From positions 1 to 64,000 of the forward strand of contig JANQRB010000163.1 in assembly GCA_028284775.1 (NCBI GenBank): DNA of 64,000 bases, written 5' to 3'. How positions within the stretch are numbered: the stretch's first letter is position 1; each line of letters starts with the position of its first letter. Source of the DNA: Candidatus Kapaibacterium sp. Its GTDB lineage: Bacteria > Bacteroidota > Ignavibacteria > Kapaibacteriales > UBA7675. The notes beneath the pieces were generated by a model that saw only the letters and a list, made by a program, of their open reading frames with translations, had not been told where the DNA came from and ran no database searches. Positions 8,819 to 16,669 of this stretch are shown here, piece by piece. Both the position numbers and the translations under genes were made by a program.

Positions 8819-10942
8819 TCAGCGGCGTACGACAACAGCACTCGTCCGCAGCGCGTCGGCACTCCTTCCCCGTATAAAATATGCACCGGGGGCGATCGCC
8901 GGCAGTGCCTGTGTATGAATACTCCGGCCGGATGCTAAGTCGGCATCCAGCAAGGTCGCGACCGGTCGGCCAAGCGCATCGTAGAGGGTCACGCGCATGT
9001 GGCCGCTTTGCCTGAGCGTAAGCTGTAATTCAACGTGATCCACAAGCGGCTGCGGACCGACGCGCATTTCGAATGCCGCGCCCGTGTCGGCGCTGTTGTC
9101 GCCGGGCTCCACCGAACTCAAGGGCCCTGCCGGATCGTAGCGATACACGCCCGATTGCCCGGTAGCTGCGTACATGCGGCCTTCGCCGCCATAGATGATC
9201 GAGCTGACCCAGCCCGGCAATGTCAAAGCGCCCAATGCTAAAAATTTCTGATCGGCAAGTGTAAAGCTAAGGACCGTACCCGATCGTGTTGCCAGCACCG
9301 CATTCTCCTCCCGGCTATCCAGTGCAAAACTCGTGATGAAGTCGAAGTCGTCCTGGGCTGCGTAGTTTAACTGCCTCATACTCAGCCCCCAGTCGGAGCT
9401 GTGAAGAAGACCGCTTCCTCCTGTAGACATAATGATCTCGCCCTTCCGGCTGAAGAGAAACATATTCTCTTCGCCAAGCCATCGTTCCCATCTCTGGCCC
9501 TTGTTTGTAGTAAATCGCATCGGTAGTATTACGCGCGAGTTATGTGGGCAGGTACCGACGTAAATGTGTCCGCGGTCATTGAGACCGAGCTGGCAGGTGC
9601 TGTAGTAGGGCAAACCGGACAAGACAAGTTCCCAGCTACGACCTTCGTCACTGCTGTGCAGCAACTCTTGGCCCGCCGCCGCAAAAAGCAGCCCTTCGCT
9701 GTTGAGGGCAAATTTCGTTACGCGAACAGCCTCGAAATTCTCGCCGCTCGCCCGCCAGCTTTGGCCTTCATCGTGACTTGTGAATAAGGCCTCGTTGGTT
9801 CCCAGCAAGAGTGTTCCGGCAGCGCTGACAAAGATGGTGTTAATAAAATTCTTCCCATCGGCACGCCAGATATTCTGCCAGCTGCTGCCCCTGTCGAGGC
9901 TGACAAAAACACGCCGGCGCGTGACGGCATATAGCTGGCCTTGCGGACCATAAGCAAGCTCTGATACAATGCCGGCCGGGATACCGGTAGCATAATCCTG
10001 CCATTCATTTGTCCCATTGAGCAGACGGTATACGCCGTCGTCTTCTGTTCCGCAAAACAGATCGCCCTGCTGAAGAAGCAGACTTTCAACAGCCGGCTGC
10101 GGACCTTCAGTATTTTGCTTCTGCCAATGAGCGCCGAAGTCGTCGGAACGATAGTAAGCACCGGTTTCACCGATCAGGATCAGCTGGTCATCCGCGATGG
10201 CAATGAATTTTTGCACGCCCAGCGAATCCGGGAGATAGCGCATCCGCCAGCTGATGCCCCTGTCGCTGCTGTGCCACAATTTGCGGGCGCTGGCGCTGTT
10301 CAATAGCACGATGTGTCCACCCGCCCCTACTGAGTTTTGGATATGACTGCCTGAAGAAAGAGTCGTCGTCGCACGCTCCCAGGAATCGCCGCGGTCACTC
10401 GACCTCAACACACTTCCATCCCGCAAGACGGCAATCAAATGGCCGGGCCGGTCGGCTTCCAGTACAGTGACAGGCTCCTCCAATATCAGGCTCCAGTTCA
10501 AACCATCATCGCCAGACCTTAGGACGCCGAAGGATTCAAACAGCACATAAAAGTCGTTATCACCGAAGTTTATTAAACGGTGCTGCTGTGGTAACTGTCC
10601 TTGCAAAAGTCCGAAATCAAGCGGCAGCCAGCTTTGTCCGGCATCCGTCGACCGCTGCATGCCCGCTTCGCCCAGCGCCAGTATGACATTCCGTTGATTG
10701 AAGCAGATATCATCAAAATGAATGCCTTCGCCGGGCCACTCTTCCCAGGCCGTCTCGTCGGATTGCCGTCGATACATCTGACGCTCGGTGCTGACGTAGA
10801 GGGCGCCGCCTGCATCCTGGTCCACATCGATAATCTTCCCCACAAAAGGCGCATTGGTTTTGACCCATTGCCCTTCTGCTTGCAATGCCGGCAGCAAAGC
10901 CAGTGTAAGCACAACAGTTACAAGCGTAATTCTAGTAGCCAT
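8819..10942 (-). CDS. BNR/sortilin-type beta-propeller protein with T9SS sorting domain (copy 2)
   Basis: 707 residues with a clean Sec signal (MATRITLVTVVLTLALLPALQAEG). About ten Asp-box motifs follow (STDAGQSW, SGDDGLNW, SSDRGDSW, SSDRGISW, SDDFGAHW, SLDRGSSW, SHDEGQSW, SSDEGRSW). A C-terminal sorting module ends it (MRVGPQPLVDHVELQLTLR...LYDALGRPVATL...GAYFIRGR...VVVRR). Its opening after the signal (QWVKTNAPFVGKIIDVDQD) matches that of the downstream gene (DWQRSNGPFGGEVLDLCVD), so the two are tandem duplicates, 98 bp apart and probably cotranscribed. The family is known for cell-surface propellers; the ligand here is not predictable. Confidence 0.87.
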   Translation of the reverse strand: MATRITLVTVVLTLALLPALQAEGQWVKTNAPFVGKIIDVDQDAGGALYVSTERQMYRRQSDETAWEEWPGEGIHFDDICFNQRNVILALGEAGMQRSTDAGQSWLPLDFGLLQGQLPQQHRLINFGDNDFYVLFESFGVLRSGDDGLNWSLILEEPVTVLEADRPGHLIAVLRDGSVLRSSDRGDSWERATTTLSSGSHIQNSVGAGGHIVLLNSASARKLWHSSDRGISWRMRYLPDSLGVQKFIAIADDQLILIGETGAYYRSDDFGAHWQKQNTEGPQPAVESLLLQQGDLFCGTEDDGVYRLLNGTNEWQDYATGIPAGIVSELAYGPQGQLYAVTRRRVFVSLDRGSSWQNIWRADGKNFINTIFVSAAGTLLLGTNEALFTSHDEGQSWRASGENFEAVRVTKFALNSEGLLFAAAGQELLHSSDEGRSWELVLSGLPYYSTCQLGLNDRGHIYVGTCPHNSRVILPMRFTTNKGQRWERWLGEENMFLFSRKGEIIMSTGGSGLLHSSDWGLSMRQLNYAAQDDFDFITSFALDSREENAVLATRSGTVLSFTLADQKFLALGALTLPGWVSSIIYGGEGRMYAATGQSGVYRYDPAGPLSSVEPGDNSADTGAAFEMRVGPQPLVDHVELQLTLRQSGHMRVTLYDALGRPVATLLDADLASGRSIHTQALPAIAPGAYFIRGRSADALRTSAVVVRR

Positions 10943-11515
10943 ATCATCTCCGCACAGGATGTGCGCCGGACAAACACCAGATCTACGAGCGTGTTGAGGC
11001 GCTTTCTAAGCAATATACAACTGTGGAGCACGGATAGACGGCTCATAGACAAGCGGAGGCGGGAAATGGTCACAGAATACTCCGACTAGTTCAATGAAGC
11101 TCGCACATTGAACCGCTAGCAGCGGTACAACTGGATTGAGCTTTGGCGGGAACGAGGCTTACGATGGCGACCGCACTTTGCTTTAGGGTATTGCAAATCA
11201 AGCGGACGATGGTGCTATAAGAAGGAGAACAGCGCCAAAGAAAGGTTGAGGTGGCGGTCTTCGGCTCCGCTCAGACCGCTGGGTGCTAATTCCCGTTGAA
11301 TGACATACACTTACCGACCTCGCTGGACTGTGCGCAGCCGGAGTTCAACTCAGCTGATTTCTTTTATTATGACAGCATTAAGACCAGTTGACTTTTAACA
11401 ACAGGTGCACCGCTGTGGACTTGCTCCTCTTTCGCGATTGAAGTTAAGCGGGTATTGTGTAAGTTCATGCAATGAGTGATACCCTGCGGAATCAAGAACC
11501 GAAGAGGTCATACTA
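10943..11515. other. Gene-free stretch with one repeat hairpin
   Basis: Holds the promoter region of the BNR gene and the hairpin at 11254-11279. A 16-codon frame at 11471-11518 precedes the Nudix gene, but there is no evidence that it is translated. Confidence 0.4.
11254..11279. repeat. Hairpin carrying the dispersed GAGCGGAGCCGA core
   Basis: GCGGTCT and AGACCGC are perfect 7-bp inverted arms around TCGGCTCCGCTC, the complement of the core of the 39-bp repeat at 5763. In that array the core is likewise flanked by imperfectly inverted GCGGAT/AGCCGC arms. This suggests a small REP-like intergenic element family. Confidence 0.6.
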
Positions 11516-11581
11516 CTGAGTGCATATCCATTACAGCCGCAGATAGCGGTAGGCGTCTACCTGCTGCATAAGGGGCGGGTC

Positions 11582-11938
11582 TTGCTAGTACAACGCGGCA
11601 AGGCGCCGGCTGCCGGCGAATGGGCGATTCCGGGCGGCAGTGTTCGGCTGGGTGAAAGCTTGCGTCAGGCCGCGGAGCGCGAGATGATTGAAGAAACCAA
11701 CGTCCGAATCGAGGCGGGCGAGGTGCTTTGGGTTTTCGACTCGATCCACCACGGCGCCGAAGGACGCGTCCAGTTCCATTATGTAATCGTGGACATGGCG
11801 GCGGATTATATATCCGGTACTCCTCGCCCCGGCAGCGACGTTAAAGACTGCCGGTGGTTTCTGCCGGAGGAAATCGACTCATTCGACATTAACGCCAAGA
11901 CCGAAGAGTTTTTACATTCAGTGGTACAATTTTATTGA
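11582..11938 (+). CDS. Nudix hydrolase, ADP-ribose/nucleotide pyrophosphatase-like
   Basis: Hydrolyses a nucleoside diphosphate linked to another moiety; the substrate is not predictable. The Nudix box is complete at GGSVRLGESLRQAAEREM followed by IEETNV (G-x5-E-x7-R-E-x2-E-E), with N in place of the common G near the end. The only standard start codon in frame is TTG at 11582. However, the sequence just upstream, back to about 11516, encodes PQIAVGVYLLHKGRVL, which is the first beta strand of a Nudix fold. Translation therefore probably begins further upstream at a non-standard codon such as CTG 11516 (AGAGGT precedes it). The preceding in-frame stop is at about 11484. The ending FLHSVVQFY is normal for the family. 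Confidence 0.85.
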   Translation: MLVQRGKAPAAGEWAIPGGSVRLGESLRQAAEREMIEETNVRIEAGEVLWVFDSIHHGAEGRVQFHYVIVDMAADYISGTPRPGSDVKDCRWFLPEEIDSFDINAKTEEFLHSVVQFY

Positions 11939-12026
11939 GAGCTGTGTTTGCCGTATAGCAGACAAACAGCCGGCAATATAAACTTCACAGTAATCTCAAA
12001 GTAAATACAGTAACAATCAGAGTGCA

Positions 12027-12812
12027 ATGACTTCAGATCAATACTCCACAACAGCAAATCTTAACAAGCGAATCGCTATCCACGAGCGCTATAGTGTAAA
12101 CAAGGTGGATCTCTGGCAATGGGCATGGCAGCACTATCCCTTCCACGGCAGCCCCACCGTGCTTGAGTTCGGCTGCGGAACCGGCAAATTCTGGCGCAGT
12201 GAGAGCGCCGTGCTTTCGCCGGATTCGCGGATAGTACTCAGCGACAGCTCGGAAGCTATGCTCGAAGAGGCGCGCCGGAACCTGCGTGACTTAGCCTATG
12301 ACTTTTCATTTCAGGTCGGCGATATCGATAATCCGTCTTTTGCCGATTCTTCCTTCGATGTCGTTCTGGCTCATTTTATGCTGTACTACGCTCGAAATCC
12401 CGCTTCAGCGCTTGAACGAATTCGTTCAATATTGCGGCCCGGAGGATGGTTCGGCCTGATTCTACCAAGCCGCGAAAACCTGACTCAACTGTACGACCTG
12501 GCGCAGAGCATCGATGCTTCCTTCCCGGTTAATGACCGCGATATGCTGGCTCTGCCCGCTGAAGATGCCGAGGGCCTGGTAAACACCTGCTTTGACAAAG
12601 TAGAGAGATACGTTTTCGCCGACAGCCTGCGGATTAGCGACGTCCTGCCCCTTATAGACTACCTGCAGTCCATCCCGGTTTTCCAGAGCCATACAGGCGG
12701 CCGGTCGTTCTATCAGCGTTATGCCCTCGCCGCCCAGGAAATCATCGACCGGGAAGGCTACCTGCGTGTTTCGAAGCAAACGCTGTTGTTCGTGTGCCGG
12801 ACCGGCCAGTAG
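12027..12812 (+). CDS. Class I SAM-dependent methyltransferase
   Basis: 261 residues. Motif I, the SAM-binding loop, is VLEFGCGTGKFWR (about residues 46-58). The acidic residue ending beta-2 is in IVLSDSSEAML. Motif III/IV FADSSFDVVLAHFMLYY and the post-motif RSILRPGGWFGLI are typical of Methyltransf_11/UbiE-like small-molecule methyltransferases. The C-terminal part (about 180-250) is a lid-like region without a recognised substrate signature. It stands 88 bp after the Nudix gene on the same strand. The substrate is unknown. Confidence 0.85.
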   Translation: MTSDQYSTTANLNKRIAIHERYSVNKVDLWQWAWQHYPFHGSPTVLEFGCGTGKFWRSESAVLSPDSRIVLSDSSEAMLEEARRNLRDLAYDFSFQVGDIDNPSFADSSFDVVLAHFMLYYARNPASALERIRSILRPGGWFGLILPSRENLTQLYDLAQSIDASFPVNDRDMLALPAEDAEGLVNTCFDKVERYVFADSLRISDVLPLIDYLQSIPVFQSHTGGRSFYQRYALAAQEIIDREGYLRVSKQTLLFVCRTGQ

Positions 12813-12992
12813 CAATTCGTAAGTCTGAGCGAAAGCGGAACTTTCACTTTCAGAAAGCGGACCGGCTGATCCTGTCGAAGTGAAGTCGCAGCGCTTCGCG
12901 ATTTGCTCCGCCTGTATTGTCTAAACTTATGACAAGTTAAACAGTACTCTCAATAGAAATGGCGCCTGTCCATCATATCATTGCGTTGACAG

Positions 12993-13028
12993 AAAAAACG
13001 TTTCCGCTATAAAACATAGCGGAAACGT
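12993..13028 (-). terminator. Rho-independent terminator after the small secreted protein
   Basis: A perfect 13-bp inverted repeat (ACGTTTCCGCTAT / ATAGCGGAAACGT) with a 5-base loop is followed on the minus strand by six T. A second hairpin at 13032-13060 (TAGAGTTGTC / GACAATTCTA, one wobble pair) lies between it and the stop codon at 13081. Confidence 0.85.
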
Positions 13029-13080
13029 CACTAGAGTTGTCATCATAAAAGACAATTCTAGCTGTCAACACTCAATCTAC

Positions 13081-13632
13081 TTAGTCCGCCGTACTCAACA
13101 ACTGGCTGTTATCCAAAGTAGCCTCATCACCATGGCTATTTTCAAACTGGATCGGGCTGCCCAAAGTCATTTTCAGTTCACCCGTGAACGGCCATTCATC
13201 AATGGCTTCCTCAGACTTGTAGACGGCTGCTTCCGTGGCGCACTGGAAGCGATCCACATCACCGTTCGGCGTGTAGCGGAACCACAGACTTGTCTTGATG
13301 TCAGCAGGGAAAAAGGGAATGCCGCCCGCCTGACGAGAGCAAAGGTAGATCCTCGACCCTTCCACCGCATGCGGATCTAAGTCGATTTTGCCATGCGTTC
13401 CGACCGCAACCAAAAAATCTTTGGCATCGGCACAGAGAACAGCCGGATCCGGGGTTGGTTCAAACAGGCCCACAACATAAGCGCCATCGCAGGGAACGGT
13501 AACCAATACGCCGTTGATTGTAAACTGTGCATTCGAGCCGGTATTGACAAAACTAATATCAACTTGCGCATACAAAGCGGAACCAGATAAAACGAGTGCA
13601 AGAGCGACAAAGAGTGTTCTTGTGAACGTCAT
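13081..13632 (-). CDS. Small secreted protein, unknown function
   Basis: 183 residues starting MTFTRTLFVALALVLSGSALYA, a clear Sec signal peptide cleaved after YAQ. An in-frame extension to 13707 exists, but the ATG at 13632, with AAGGA upstream, places the signal correctly. The mature protein is acidic, contains five cysteines and begins VDISFVNTGSNAQFTINGVLV, resembling the strand pattern of DUF4397-like domains, though I cannot assign it. There is no sorting tail. A double-hairpin terminator follows. Confidence 0.7.
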   Translation of the reverse strand: MTFTRTLFVALALVLSGSALYAQVDISFVNTGSNAQFTINGVLVTVPCDGAYVVGLFEPTPDPAVLCADAKDFLVAVGTHGKIDLDPHAVEGSRIYLCSRQAGGIPFFPADIKTSLWFRYTPNGDVDRFQCATEAAVYKSEEAIDEWPFTGELKMTLGSPIQFENSHGDEATLDNSQLLSTAD

Positions 13633-14581
13633 GATTAATTGTTCCTTCATTAGTTGAGTTGATCGAGAAAAATACTTAGATACATTGAAGCGTATCACTA
13701 CGTACATGACCGTAACAGATCGTCGCTGTCATGTCCTCGGCAGGCCACAAATCATGCGCGCCGGACTTAATGACCGTCGAAGACGAGATGCAGGTACCCT
13801 GTCGCCTGACGCAAATCAGGGGCTACAATGAAATGTGCATAGAACGATGTACAGTCGCAGTGTCAGTAGGGACGACAGTGACGCTTAGACCTTACATAAT
13901 CGTCTAAGAGTGACGCTCGCGAGAATAGCGTCGCCCCCTCCCGCCGTTTTTTGAGCAGGAATACTGACAGAAAGCACGTAAAAGATACTTAGCTTACCGA
14001 GTCATCATCAATAGGAGTGTAAATTATCACACTCACGGAGCAGTGCCGAATGAAAGATAGATTCGGCAAAGTGTACTGTCAACGTTTATGATAAAGAGTG
14101 TAAATGTCGGGCTGGTGGTCACTCTTCATCAAATTCAACCTAATCGGCAGTGCATTTGCACATGTGGTTTATTTGTTCTGGTACAGAGAAACGTTTGGCT
14201 CTTTGTAATAAATTGTGTTTTGCTTTCGAATCAAAGTCAATGCAAGAGATCAAACTCCTGTATCATACGAGGGCCAATATTGCCAAAACCATGACTAAAG
14301 TCAACATGTTTTTTCAGCAAAATTGCTACTGACGATATACAAAGAAATGCCTCGTATTCAATACTACGTATTTTGTGCAAAAGGGCTGATTTTCGGATGC
14401 TCGACCGACGCCGTCGAAGCTACGGACTTAAATTTCGCAAACGAAACTATGTAGTCCAAGAAGAAATACAGCTCCCAGCCATCACCTGTTCCCGGCTTCT
14501 TCCGTCTAAAGGGCCTGGCACGAAGTATGGCGGGAATGCCAGCACCCGAAAAAAAGAACTGTCAGGACGGAACCAGAATTC
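13633..14581. other. Gene-free stretch with two small hairpins
   Basis: No convincing gene in about 950 bases. Two adjacent inverted repeats stand out: GAGTGT...ACACTC at about 14014-14034 and TGCCGAAT-N9-ATTCGGCA at 14044-14068. Neither is followed by a T tract, so their role is unclear. The short plus-strand frames at 14088-14332 lack domains or ribosome binding sites. Confidence 0.4.
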
Positions 14582-16528
14582 TTAGTATTCACCTCCAATC
14601 TTGCGATTGCCGAGTGAAGGATCGTCCTCGAACAGAGGCAGATATCTCGGTGCGCCGGTCATCCCGCTGGTGTCGGTCAGCGCCCGCATAAATGCGATAA
14701 TATCTTCTTGCTCCTGCCGGTTGAGATGCAATGCGTCAAATGGCAGGGTTTGATTGGGTACTTCAAGGCCGAGTCCGCCTCCACCGCCGCGATTATAAAA
14801 CTCCACGACTTCCTCCAGCGTATTGTACACGCCATTGTGCATGTATGGCGCTGTCAATGCGACATTGCGAACAGTTGTCGTCTTGAAAGATCGCCGATAG
14901 AATTCGGCCGACTCACGAATGATTCCGTGAATGCGCCCCATATCCGAATCCAGCAAGGGCTGCAGTGTATCCGTGTTGGCGGGCACGCCCAGTACTTCGG
15001 ATTCATTTTCGCTGTAAAGCGGCGGCACCAGACCGCTGAAGGTAGGGGCAAAATGGCAGGTGCCGCAGACCGCCTTGCCCATAAACAAGTTAAAGCCCCG
15101 ATGGGCGGCAGGCGGCAGGCTCGCGCTTTCGCCGCGTACATATCGATCGAAAGCGGAGTTAAAGCCGACAAGGGAGCGCAGATAGGCCGCCAGAGCGGTG
15201 CTCAACGTATGACGGTTGATCGGTTTGCCTCCGAAGCCCGGAAATGCCTCTGTGAACAATCGACGATATTCGCCGCTGCTGTTTAATTTGCGGAAGACCT
15301 CTTTGAACGAAGTGTGGAATTCCTCCTCGCTGGTAATAACATGTTCAATCTGATCTTCCAGTACCTTGACCCTCAAATCGTAGAAAAACCGATCCGCGAA
15401 TATAGCATTAATCAGTGTGGGCGAATTCCGTTTTACGCTGCCCTGAAAGTTAAAAGCCGTACTCTTCGCCCGGCCGTCAGTAAATGCCAGCTCTGGCTTG
15501 TGGCAGGAGGCGCAGGCACGGTCGTTGCTACCTGAAAGGACAGGATCGAAGAAGAGAAGGCGTCCGAGCTTCAACATCGTATCGTTATATTCTGCTTGCT
15601 CGAGTTTAGCGTAATAGTGTGCATTCAGGAAGTCCGGCTTGAATACATTGTCGCTAAAATAGTTAACGGCCTGTGGAATCACTGTCGCGTCATAGATCGT
15701 TTCGATATTGAGCGCCAATTGCGCATCGAGCGTCAGTTTGTACAGTGGGTTGATGAATTGCCGCAAAAACTCCAGACGGTCGAAACGGTCGAAGTCCTGG
15801 TTTTTGCGAAGATAGCTGAGACAGGAAGCCGAGAGACCTCGAAGTTCCGCCGCCAGCTTTGCGTCTGCCGCCTGTAGCTGGGAGTCATAGCACCGAAGTG
15901 CTTCATCAAGGGCCGTCATCGCGGTAAAGGCTTCAGGCATGGCATTTCCGGAGGCGGGCGTATCAAAACCCGTTACCCCCAGCGTAAAGACGCGGATCAC
16001 CTGCTGCCGAATCGCTTCAAAAATCTGCCGGTCGTTCAAGACAGCAGATGCTTGAAATCTTGCGAAGCGGCGCACATGACTCTGCAGCGAGCGAATCAAA
16101 AGCAGTAACTCGTCCCGTTGCGATACCGCCTCGCCGCCGAAGACAATTTCATCAATCACCTGAAGCCCCTCCGGCTCCAATACGCTCAGCTGGCCGGTGT
16201 TGCGCTCCAGGGCCGGCAGTGGCGGACCATTAACGAAGTCACGGATGAACTCGGCATCGAGGTAAGCCGCCAGGTATTCGACCTGCTTGTAGCGCCGCCG
16301 GCATTCCCGAAAAGCCTGCTCCAGCGCCTGTTGGAATTGCCGCCCCGTATCTGCGCTCAGGACGGCCTGCTCCAATTGATCGATGCCGGCAGTGAATTCC
16401 GCCAATTGATCTTGATACCGCGCCTGAATCAGTGCCCGCGCTTCATCTTGCCCCGGAGACTTCTTTAGCAAAAAGGCCGACAATACGGCGGCGGCGAGAA
16501 GGGCGAGTGACAGTTTAAGAGTCTTCAT
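14582..16528 (-). CDS. Di-heme cytochrome c peroxidase with N-terminal imelysin-like domain
   Basis: 648 residues. An N-terminal hydrophobic segment (residues 5-20) exports or anchors it in the periplasm. Residues about 28-240 are an all-helical domain with imelysin-like sequence (RYKQVEYLAAYL...NGPPLPALE...PEGLQVIDEIVF). Residues about 300-625 form the MauG/CcpA peroxidase with two c-type heme sites, CASCH (339-343) and CGTCH (488-492). Typical conserved segments include LGRLLFFDPVLSG, RNSPTLINA and TAPYMHNGVY. Members reduce hydrogen peroxide or carry out related redox chemistry with periplasmic electron donors. The gene follows the PhoX-like gene on the same strand but is separated from it by a terminator at 16552-16583. 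Start ATG 16528 is the only sensible one. Confidence 0.9.
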   Translation of the reverse strand: MKTLKLSLALLAAAVLSAFLLKKSPGQDEARALIQARYQDQLAEFTAGIDQLEQAVLSADTGRQFQQALEQAFRECRRRYKQVEYLAAYLDAEFIRDFVNGPPLPALERNTGQLSVLEPEGLQVIDEIVFGGEAVSQRDELLLLIRSLQSHVRRFARFQASAVLNDRQIFEAIRQQVIRVFTLGVTGFDTPASGNAMPEAFTAMTALDEALRCYDSQLQAADAKLAAELRGLSASCLSYLRKNQDFDRFDRLEFLRQFINPLYKLTLDAQLALNIETIYDATVIPQAVNYFSDNVFKPDFLNAHYYAKLEQAEYNDTMLKLGRLLFFDPVLSGSNDRACASCHKPELAFTDGRAKSTAFNFQGSVKRNSPTLINAIFADRFFYDLRVKVLEDQIEHVITSEEEFHTSFKEVFRKLNSSGEYRRLFTEAFPGFGGKPINRHTLSTALAAYLRSLVGFNSAFDRYVRGESASLPPAAHRGFNLFMGKAVCGTCHFAPTFSGLVPPLYSENESEVLGVPANTDTLQPLLDSDMGRIHGIIRESAEFYRRSFKTTTVRNVALTAPYMHNGVYNTLEEVVEFYNRGGGGGLGLEVPNQTLPFDALHLNRQEQEDIIAFMRALTDTSGMTGAPRYLPLFEDDPSLGNRKIGGEY

Positions 16529-16551
16529 TCCTTGTCCCTGTTCCGATTAAT

Positions 16552-16583
16552 AAAAAACCGGCGGCTCCGAAGATGCCCGCCGG
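16552..16583 (-). terminator. Rho-independent terminator after the PhoX-like gene
   Basis: On the minus strand CCGGCGG and CCGCCGG arms with a 12-base loop are followed by six T. It lies about 90 bp past the stop at 16670 and just before the start of the peroxidase gene, so the two genes are probably separate transcripts. Confidence 0.85.
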
Positions 16584-16669
16584 CTTCCGTTACTTGAATC
16601 GCATTACTGGCGCTACGGCATTGATATTGGTAGGCCGATTCACCGAAGAGCAGGTAGTGCGCTTCGGAA

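Noticed and set aside
14088..14332. Small plus-strand frames in the 13.6-14.6 kb gap
   Set aside because: AT-rich, overlapping in different frames, no domain or start signal.
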